A stretch of 23,470 bases of DNA from positions 50,316 to 73,785 of the forward strand of contig DCXN01000022.1 in NCBI GenBank assembly GCA_002327685.1. Direction: 5' to 3'. The position numbers and the translations under genes were made by a program. Source of the DNA: Patescibacteria group bacterium UBA2135 (GTDB lineage: Bacteria; Patescibacteriota; Minisyncoccia; Phycocordibacterales; UBA2135). This document shows positions 19,123 to 23,470 of this stretch, piece by piece (within the stretch, counting starts at the first letter, position 1; each line of letters starts with the position of its first letter). Below the pieces are notes generated by a model. That model was not told the DNA's origin and did not search any database. It saw only the letters and a program-made list of their open reading frames with translations.

Positions 19123-19389
19123 TCATATTTTTTCTAAAAATGATTTCACAAGCTCCTCTCCTCCCATTTCACGTAATTCTTTAATAATCAGATGTTGAAC
19201 TTTTAATTCCCTATGATTAGGAACCATAATAAATTGCGGCTTTTGTGCTTCTATCTTTTCTTTTATGTGGTCGGGCGGATAAAATTTAAAATGTTTTCTT
19301 CGCTTGGATTTATTTATAAATCCGTTCTGTTTTAGAGAACGGATACATTGTCTTTTATTAAAATTATAATTAACTTTCTGGGCATTCAT
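19123..19389 (-). CDS. hicA: HicA-like mRNA interferase toxin
   Basis: This 88-residue protein has the HicA (YcfA-type) layout: FNKRQCIRSLKQNGFINKSK, RRKHFKFYPPDH with a histidine in the place of the catalytic His of the dsRBD-like fold, VPNHRELKVQHLIIKEL and a C-terminal helix. HicA toxins cut mRNA and are held inactive by HicB. The HicB-like gene ends 5 bases upstream on the same strand. The antitoxin-first order is reversed from the most common hicA-hicB order, so the assignment rests on motif and pairing. A rather long N-terminus precedes the core. Confidence 0.72.
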   Translation of the reverse strand: MNAQKVNYNFNKRQCIRSLKQNGFINKSKRRKHFKFYPPDHIKEKIEAQKPQFIMVPNHRELKVQHLIIKELREMGGEELVKSFLEKI

Positions 19390-19394
19390 CTGCC

Positions 19395-19715
19395 TTAGCT
19401 TCCTGCCACCGCAAGATTTGTGCTATTGCTCGTAATTATCCCCTTACCGTTTATATGAATAGCACCGAAAACCTGATTTGCTTCCATCTGGGGAACATCA
19501 TAATAAGTCAAAACAGCATCATTAACCATTTCTAATAAATCTGCTGAATTCTTTGCTTGAGTAACTAATCCCGGTAAATCAGGTGATGTTACCAAAGTCC
19601 ACCCATCATTTGTTATATCAAAAGAAAGGTTAATATTGCTCGGAATTCCATACTCTTCCCTTCGAGCATGGCTCAGATGACGAATAGGCTTTGGCGGAAA
19701 AAGAAAATTAAACAT
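19395..19715 (-). CDS. hicB: HicB-like antitoxin
   Basis: This 106-residue protein contains LSFDITNDGWTLVTSPDLPG, then LVTQAKNSADLLEMVNDAVL. That is the partial RNase H-like fold of HicB/DUF1902 antitoxins, in which a short beta-rich domain binds the toxin. No C-terminal DNA-binding domain is visible; the N-terminal extension (FPPKPIRHLSHARREEYG) is unusual. It would neutralise the HicA-like protein encoded next. The AT-rich upstream region has a palindrome over a -10 box at 19745-19758. No SD. Confidence 0.65.
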   Translation of the reverse strand: MFNFLFPPKPIRHLSHARREEYGIPSNINLSFDITNDGWTLVTSPDLPGLVTQAKNSADLLEMVNDAVLTYYDVPQMEANQVFGAIHINGKGIITSNSTNLAVAGS

Positions 19716-19744
19716 AAAATTTTTCAGAAAGTTCTTGTCTGTCT

Positions 19745-19758
19745 TATAATTGATTATA
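19745..19758. promoter_or_regulatory. Candidate -10/operator palindrome of the hicBA-like operon
   Basis: TATAAT and ATTATA flank TG. The minus-strand TATAAT can serve as -10, giving a leader of about 30 bases. The -35 is poor. The RHH/RelE operon has the same TATAAT-2-ATTATA core over its -10. Confidence 0.45.
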
Positions 19759-19882
19759 GCAAGAATTTACTGAAAATACCTAAAACAATTATTCACAAGA
19801 GTATACGTATAAAAGACGTGCGCGTCAATATTTTGCTCAATTAACACTATGTGGTTTTCAAAAAACTCTAGAGTAAAGTTCT

Positions 19883-19913
19883 AAAAAGATCGGAAAATGG
19901 GGTTAGGTGCGAG
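19883..19913 (+). repeat. Dispersed 31-bp repeat, copy 1
   Basis: AAAAAGATCGGAAAATGGGG then TTAGGTGCGAG matches 21339-21369 at all but a few positions. It lies in the 275-base gap between the hicB-like gene and engB, where I see no gene. Confidence 0.6.
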
Positions 19914-19920
19914 AGAGAAG

Positions 19921-19976
19921 CAAAGATTTAAGGATTTAATAGTTTAAAGATTTAAGAAGTTTAAGGGTTTAAATGT
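19921..19976 (+). repeat. TTTAA(A/G)-rich low-complexity tract
   Basis: Repeating RATTTAAR/GTTTAAR octamer-like units, also found at 22245-22350. It lies just beyond the 3' end of engB, and its function is not known. Confidence 0.55.
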
Positions 19977-19990
19977 TTTTGCGATCTGTA

Positions 19991-20569
19991 TTACAGAAAA
20001 CTTGCGATTGTTTGTGTTAATTCGTCTTTGCCTTTGTGTGTTTTGGCTGAATATCCTAAGACTGGTATATCTTGCGCTTCTTTTTGAATTGAGAGAAGTT
20101 GTTTTCTGGCTACGCTTTGAGATAATTTATCAATTTTGTTTGCGACAATAACAATGTTGTGTTTGTTTTCCTTGATAATTTTTATCATGTCACGATCAAG
20201 GACAGTCAAGCCGACTTTAGCATCAATAATTAAAAAAATTGCTTGAGGTCTCACATTGGAAAACTCTACATACCACAAAATTCTTTTAATCATTTTGTTG
20301 CGTTCTGATACTGAACACTTTGCATACCCATATCCGGGAAAATCCACGAGAAAGAAAGAATCATCAATGCGGAAAAAATTTGCTTCACGCGTTTTGCCTG
20401 GCAATTTGCTTGTTTTTACAAGATTTTTTTTGCCGACTAAAGAGTTAATTACGCTTGATTTCCCCGCGTTGGAGCGTCCGAAAAAAGAGACGTGCGGTAA
20501 ACCGTCTTCCGTGCTGTAATCATCCCCGATGACACCTTTTATAAATTCTGATTTTAATATTTTTGCCAT
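19991..20569 (-). CDS. engB: Ribosome biogenesis GTPase EngB (YsxC/YihA)
   Basis: EngB is an essential GTPase in large-subunit ribosome assembly. The motifs are G1 GRSNAGKS at about residues 31-38, the G2 region PGKTREANFFRID, G3 DFPGYGYA at about 76-83, G4 NKID at about 144-147 and G5 SAKTHKG. At 192 residues it has the expected length. The leading FIKGVIGDDYSTEDGLPHVSF is also family-like. There is no strong SD. The 330 bases upstream, up to the start of the next plus-strand gene, hold only that gene's promoter. No clear terminator follows; the downstream DNA is the TTTAAA-rich tract. Confidence 0.95.
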   Translation of the reverse strand: MAKILKSEFIKGVIGDDYSTEDGLPHVSFFGRSNAGKSSVINSLVGKKNLVKTSKLPGKTREANFFRIDDSFFLVDFPGYGYAKCSVSERNKMIKRILWYVEFSNVRPQAIFLIIDAKVGLTVLDRDMIKIIKENKHNIVIVANKIDKLSQSVARKQLLSIQKEAQDIPVLGYSAKTHKGKDELTQTIASFL

Positions 20570-20828
20570 CCCATTAGAGACAGAACGCGAACACGATATC
20601 TCGCATACTATTTTGAAATATTTTTATTAATTTCGACTCTTTCATAAAACTTTGTATTTTAACAAGTGTTCACGGTCTCTAACGGGACTCGTGTTTTTAT
20701 AATTTTGAACTCGCCATAAATATACCAAAAATGGATTAAATAATCTATTTGAAATGTTTCATTAAAAAATTTTGAAAAAAATACTATTGACTTAGGGTGT
20801 TGCGAAGGTCCTGAGACATTACGTATAC

Positions 20829-20857
20829 TTGACAGTTTTATATCTGTAGAGTATGAT
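20829..20857 (+). promoter_or_regulatory. Promoter of the 85-aa orphan
   Basis: TTGACA (20829-20834) and TATGAT (20852-20857) are 17 bases apart. Transcription would start near 20864. Confidence 0.8.
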
Positions 20858-20903
20858 TTTGATAGATTACATACAACTCTGTAGCAACAATGGGAACCAG
20901 GCC

Positions 20904-21161
20904 ATGCCAGACATAGGCGAAGACATAAGCGAAGATGAAGCAAGGGCACTAGCAAAGAAGATTATGGACAAGTCTGGTGCCATTCCAGGCCTTTTTCATG
21001 CTATCCTTCCTGCCTTCACGGACGAAGAAGGAGTTGACACCGAACGACTTACGAAATACTGTGAATCCGAACCAAAAGGAAAAGATTTGTGGGCTGTTTT
21101 TGAAGCGTCAGGGTGCGATGATCCTTGCGATTTCATAGTCGCTCACGCCAATGCTAATTGA
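20904..21161 (+). CDS. Orphan 85-aa acidic protein, unrecognised
   Basis: The frame is open from an ATG at 20853, but that ATG lies inside the -10 box. The start must therefore be downstream, and the ATG at 20904 (MPDIGEDISEDEARALAKKI) fits. The protein is acidic, with predicted helices (ISEDEARALAKKIMDKSG, IPGLFHAILPAFTDEE) and cysteines at about residues 53, 71 and 75 that could bind metal. No known domain is seen. A terminator at 21181 completes the single-gene unit. The SD is weak. Confidence 0.65.
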   Translation: MPDIGEDISEDEARALAKKIMDKSGAIPGLFHAILPAFTDEEGVDTERLTKYCESEPKGKDLWAVFEASGCDDPCDFIVAHANAN

Positions 21162-21180
21162 ATACAACCAACTACTTCAA

Positions 21181-21216
21181 AAGTCGTACCTCTGCAATGC
21201 ATGTGCGGCTTTTTGT
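21181..21216 (+). terminator. Terminator of the 85-aa orphan
   Basis: AAGTCGTAC pairs with GTGCGGCTT (G-U pairs included), followed by TTTTTG. Confidence 0.7.
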
Positions 21217-21239
21217 TCGCCACTATCGCAATCTATAAA

Positions 21240-21420
21240 AATAGCGAGAGTGAGTGAAGTGCGCGAAGCGCGAGGGAAATGGCGATTTTCTTAATTTTGA
21301 GTGCAGTTCGAGGAGAAAATGTTTTTGAGGCGCGAGGGAAAAAGATTGGAAAATGGGCTTAGGTGCAAGGCGTGTGAGTAAGGCGGTCGCGAGCCATACG
21401 TTTTGGTATGGTGACGTGCC
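21240..21420. repeat. Repeat-rich gap including 31-bp repeat copy 2
   Basis: No gene is visible. It contains GTGCGCGAAGCGCGAGGGAA and CGCGAGGGAAAAAGATTGGA, the second of these running into the 31-bp repeat shared with 19883-19913. It follows the terminator of the orphan and precedes the nuclease gene's 3' end. Confidence 0.55.
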
Positions 21421-21469
21421 GGCTTGCGAAACACAACGACGCAGATGAGCTTATTTTGCGGTCTTTTAC

Positions 21470-22213
21470 TTAGAAGGTGGTGTCGCAGGAGGCAGAGCGT
21501 GTAAATCCAGCAGCCTCCGCTTCTTTTTCCGTGCAGAACCACTGCTCGCCTTTGCGGGGATCTATTTTAATACGATTGTAATTTGGGCAACCCTCAAGAA
21601 AATAGAGTCTGCCGTAGGCTTTTTCTGAAATGTTGCCTTTTATGATGCAATCTTTATTTGGCGCTTCACTCCCCTGTTCTCGCAGGCTTTTTGCATCTTT
21701 ATACTCAGCTGTGTATTCGCATGTGTCGCTCCAAAGACCGCGCTCTGCTTCTCGGGCTTCTTCTTGCGCTCGGGCTAGAAGGTCAAGATAGCGATTATTT
21801 GGCGCTATTGGATTTTTGAACGCGTGCCCTTCTCGTACTAACCATTCGTTTACAAATAGATCGTCGTCTTCGGGATCATCCGCGGAGATGTATATATAAC
21901 GCAGAAAACGATCGTAACGATCTGTACCGGAAATGTCTTTTTCAATGCGGATATCTTTTTCGTTGAGGAGTTCAGTGAGCGCATCTTTGGATTCTTGGTA
22001 GTAGCATGTTTTGCGTTCTGGTGAATCAATTCCCAAGAGTCGGATTCGCTTTTTGTTTTCTATATCTATTGTGTCGCCGTCTATGACTTTCACAACTGCG
22101 TGGATGTCATTTTCAAATGCTGTGGCGCGGTTGTCTTTGACAATCTTATAACCGCCGATGGAGCCGCCTACGAGGAGGAATGTTATAAGTGTGATGATTG
22201 TTTTTTTGGACAT
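21470..22213 (-). CDS. Thermonuclease family nuclease with C-terminal sunset-like domain
   Basis: This 247-residue protein starts with a hydrophobic anchor or signal (TIITLITFLLVGGSIGGY). A staphylococcal-nuclease domain follows at about residues 36-162: VVKVIDGDTIDI, KRIRLLGIDSPE with candidate catalytic Arg58 and Glu66, and TDRYDRFLRYIY with Arg102. After a linker, about residues 188-243 (CIIKGNISEKAYGRLYF, GCPNYNRIKIDP, GEQWFCTEKEAEAAGFTRS) match the pattern of the Cys/His-containing sunset domain that I associate with secreted nucleases. It is probably exported or membrane-tethered and degrades external DNA or RNA, supplying nucleotides to a cell with limited biosynthesis. The salvage genes at 9.7-10.7 kb fit this idea. 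No SD is seen. Confidence 0.88.
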   Translation of the reverse strand: MSKKTIITLITFLLVGGSIGGYKIVKDNRATAFENDIHAVVKVIDGDTIDIENKKRIRLLGIDSPERKTCYYQESKDALTELLNEKDIRIEKDISGTDRYDRFLRYIYISADDPEDDDLFVNEWLVREGHAFKNPIAPNNRYLDLLARAQEEAREAERGLWSDTCEYTAEYKDAKSLREQGSEAPNKDCIIKGNISEKAYGRLYFLEGCPNYNRIKIDPRKGEQWFCTEKEAEAAGFTRSASCDTTF

Positions 22214-22244
22214 GGAGATATTGTAGCATAGGTGCTGAAATGAG

Positions 22245-22350
22245 TTTAAAGATTTAAAAATTTAAAAGTTCCAGCCCGAGGATGGTCAGCCTGTGACTGA
22301 TAAGGGTTTAAAAATTTAAAGATTTAAAGGTTTAAGGATTTAAGGGTTTA
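22245..22350 (-). repeat. TTTAAA-based low-complexity tract
   Basis: Runs of AGTTTAAAGATTTAAAAATT-type octamers on both sides of a GC-richer insert (CAGCCCGAGGATGG...TCAGCCTGTGACTG). It is similar to 19921-19976. Possibly a slippage product. Confidence 0.55.
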
Positions 22351-22354
22351 AAAA

Positions 22355-22388
22355 AAGCCGCTCAACGAGAGATGTTGGCGGCTTTGTT
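22355..22388 (-). terminator. Terminator of the 76-aa gene
   Basis: On the minus strand, AAAGCCGCCAAC pairs with GTTGAGCGGCTTT (one bulge), followed by a T-run. The A-run and T-run on both sides would let it work in either direction. Confidence 0.8.
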
Positions 22389-22419
22389 TATTTTTTTGGG
22401 CGGCTTGAAACAGTACATT

Positions 22420-22650
22420 TTATGGCAATGTCTTGCGACACACCAAATAAATGCCTTGATAAATTGCTATCTGCACGAAATCAAAACCATTATCTTTCTT
22501 AAAATCGCGCGCTTCCTGTAAGAAAGCTTTTTGTGCTTTCTTGTCGTTTTTAAATTTGCCTTGCGAGTGTTTACCTGAACTATGAAATACTCCATCCTTT
22601 CTGCGATAAACATAAAGGACGTATTCCTTTTCCTTCATCTTTTCCTTCAT
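22420..22650 (-). CDS. Orphan 76-aa basic protein, unrecognised
   Basis: This lysine-rich protein starts MKEKMKEKEYVLYVYRRKDG, continues HSSGKHSQGKFKNDKKAQKA, and ends in a hydrophobic beta-like stretch (FDFVQIAIYQGIYLVCRKTL). The pattern of a beta strand, a loop, a helix and two beta strands is compatible with a small RNA-binding fold, but I do not recognise it. A consensus promoter at 22711, a strong SD (GGGGAGG, about 6 bases before the ATG) and a terminator at 22355 make it a clear single-gene unit. Confidence 0.72.
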   Translation of the reverse strand: MKEKMKEKEYVLYVYRRKDGVFHSSGKHSQGKFKNDKKAQKAFLQEARDFKKDNGFDFVQIAIYQGIYLVCRKTLP

Positions 22651-22710
22651 CGTTTCCTCCCCGTGTTGAGGTTTTGCGACATGCTTTAGTCGGCGTTCAA
22701 AGCTGAAACA

Positions 22711-22739
22711 AGTGTAGCATTTTTTGTGTTGGGTGTCAA
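22711..22739 (-). promoter_or_regulatory. Promoter of the 76-aa gene
   Basis: On the minus strand, TTGACA (22734-22739) and TACACT (22711-22716) are 17 bases apart. Its -35 lies 11 bases from the -35 of the divergent promoter at 22751. Confidence 0.78.
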
Positions 22740-22750
22740 GGGTAATGTAT

Positions 22751-22779
22751 TTGACAAATAATTTATTCTATACTATCTT
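22751..22779 (+). promoter_or_regulatory. Promoter of the 86-aa membrane protein gene
   Basis: TTGACA (22751-22756) and TATCTT (22774-22779) are 17 bases apart. It diverges from the promoter at 22711, so the two may influence each other. Confidence 0.72.
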
Positions 22780-22836
22780 ATCAATCAGATAAGAAACCTA
22801 AATTCTGATTATACGGTCTCACAAAAGGAGCAAGTC

Positions 22837-23097
22837 ATGCATTTATATCTTGATTTTCACGCACCTTATAACAGTATCAAAAAATTCGTGATGGAAGTGT
22901 TTGTGGATCCACACAAGGCTTTATATAAAGAAGTGGTGAAAACTCCACAATCGTTAGCTGGCGTAGTTGGTAGGTGGATTGGTGTGCCTATTATGATCTT
23001 TGTCCATATTGTTTGTATCGTTGTAGGATCCCTGATCGCAGCAATCCCAACTCTCCTGATTTACTGCCTTAGTTCTGTAAAAATTGAGGTAAATTAG
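22837..23097 (+). CDS. Orphan 86-aa membrane protein, unrecognised
   Basis: The N-terminal half is soluble and aromatic (MHLYLDFHAPYNSIKKFVME, then VFVDPHKALYKEVVKTPQSL). A small glycine-rich segment (AGVVGRWIG) follows, then one long or two short hydrophobic helices (VPIMIFVHIVCIVVGSLIAA, IPTLLIYCLSS). SD AAAGGAG lies at a proper distance from the ATG; the promoter is at 22751 and the terminator at 23104. I do not recognise the family. It is a good candidate for a lineage-specific envelope micro-protein. Confidence 0.7.
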   Translation: MHLYLDFHAPYNSIKKFVMEVFVDPHKALYKEVVKTPQSLAGVVGRWIGVPIMIFVHIVCIVVGSLIAAIPTLLIYCLSSVKIEVN

Positions 23098-23103
23098 TCT
23101 TTG

Positions 23104-23138
23104 CCTGTCGAGGGCTCAACTCTCGACAGGTTTTTTTT
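23104..23138 (+). terminator. Terminator of the 86-aa membrane protein gene
   Basis: CCTGTCGAG and CTCGACAGG form a perfect 9-bp stem, followed by eight T. Confidence 0.92.
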
Positions 23139-23187
23139 GAAAATGACTCTTCATCGGCACATCATAATGTGAGCAAGTAAATGACGC

Positions 23188-23260
23188 GCATGCCATGACT
23201 CGAACCCCGTTAGAAGTCGCGTCCCGCTATAAAAGCGGGGCTACTTCTAACGGGGCATGC
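23188..23260. repeat. Large hairpin with TTCTAACGGGG arms
   Basis: Three stacked stems: GCATGCC/GGCATGC outside (23188-23194, 23254-23260), CCCCGTTAGAAGT/ACTTCTAACGGGG (23205-23217, 23243-23255), and CCCGCT/AGCGGG inside around ATAAA. The outer and middle stems overlap by two bases, so alternative foldings exist. The GGTTCGAGTCATGG stretch on the minus strand resembles a tRNA T-arm, but the rest does not make a tRNA. Confidence 0.7.
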
Positions 23261-23295
23261 CTGGAACCCATGCCACGCCTGCCCCGCCGTGCCCC

Positions 23296-23348
23296 GTAGC
23301 CAGCTTTGCTGTGGTACTGGGGTAGTCAGCTTCGCTGTAGTACTTGGG
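23296..23348 (+). repeat. Two tandem copies of a 26-27 bp unit
   Basis: GTAGCCAGCTTTGCTGTGG then TACTGGG, followed by GTAGTCAGCTTCGCTGTAG then TACTTGGG. The units differ by few bases. Each contains a small palindrome CAGC-TT(T/C)-GCTG. Confidence 0.75.
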
Positions 23349-23365
23349 GTACTAAATTTGCGTTG

Positions 23366-23439
23366 TGCGGCTACTAGGAATTGAACCTAGGACCTCACCC
23401 TTATCAGGGGTGCGCTCTAATCAGCTGAGCTACCGGCCC
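23366..23439 (-). tRNA. tRNA-Ile (GAT anticodon), acceptor stem anomalous
   Basis: On the minus strand the D-arm GCTCAGCTGATTAGAGC, the anticodon arm CACCC-CTGATAA-GGGTG with anticodon GAT, variable AGGTC, and the T-arm CTAGG-TTCAATT-CCTAG all pair perfectly. The 5' acceptor strand is GGGCCGG, but the 3' strand reads TAGCCGC, of which only about four positions can pair (one as G-T). No CCA is encoded. It may be a degenerate or chimeric gene, or an assembly error. Confidence 0.75.
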
Positions 23440-23470
23440 CTAAAGTGATTCTTTCATGTTAGAGACACTT

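Noticed and set aside
20659..20955. Minus-strand 98-codon frame upstream of engB
   Set aside because: It overlaps the plus-strand promoter and gene start at 20829-20904 and has no recognisable motif.
23188..23260. tRNA-like structure
   Set aside because: Despite a 7-bp outer stem and a GGTTCGAGTC stretch, no D-arm or anticodon arm can be formed. It is better described as a stacked hairpin repeat.

Overview
The window looks like a chromosomal segment of a Candidate Phyla Radiation (Patescibacteria) bacterium, most likely a Parcubacteria-type lineage. This rests on an AT-rich genome with compact minus-strand gene runs, a minimal gene set (Mur ligases, EngB, RsmI), a TraG/VirD4-like ATPase with a long disordered tail, many orphan small proteins, and GC-rich palindromic repeats such as the core with AAGGTCCGGCCTT and TCGCTTCGCTCC. 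No database search was possible, so the taxonomy is inference.

Layout. 1-5.6 kb: a repeat, a conjugation-type ATPase, a nested inverted repeat, a membrane-anchored glycoside-hydrolase-like protein, a small zinc-ribbon protein, rsmI, and an ArsR-like regulator whose promoter lies under a large palindrome. 5.6-9.6 kb: murC and murD (peptidoglycan precursors), separated by an orphan gene and by repeats. 9.7-12.3 kb: a pyrimidine-salvage pair (nucleoside kinase-like, cytidine deaminase-like), panD, a 48-aa membrane protein, a membrane-anchored winged-helix protein and an orphan. 12.3-14.2 kb: an RHH/RelE-type toxin-antitoxin module, a small basic protein and a phospholipase A2-like secreted protein. 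14.3-16.1 kb: an operon of an unknown protein, a methyltransferase and a queuosine-precursor transporter. 16.2-19.0 kb: two paralogues of an unrecognised triple-repeat protein with near-identical promoters, leaders and 3' tails, flanking a peptidase E-like gene and a newly noticed 37-aa membrane protein. 19.1-23.5 kb: a HicB/HicA-like pair, engB, an orphan, a thermonuclease with a C-terminal sunset-like domain, two more orphans, hairpin repeats and a tRNA-Ile(GAT) whose acceptor stem does not pair.

How it fits together. Housekeeping genes (murC, murD, cdd-like, kinase, engB) mostly lack visible Shine-Dalgarno sequences, and some appear leaderless. Many orphan small genes are instead self-contained units with a TTGACA promoter, often a strong SD, and an intrinsic terminator. 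Palindromic repeats sit between genes, touch stop codons and have entered two coding regions in frame (rsmI, murD). The best candidates for something undescribed are the covarying hairpin repeat family, the paralogue pair whose untranslated regions are better conserved than its coding regions, and a four-site palindrome family whose best copy covers the ArsR-like gene's promoter.
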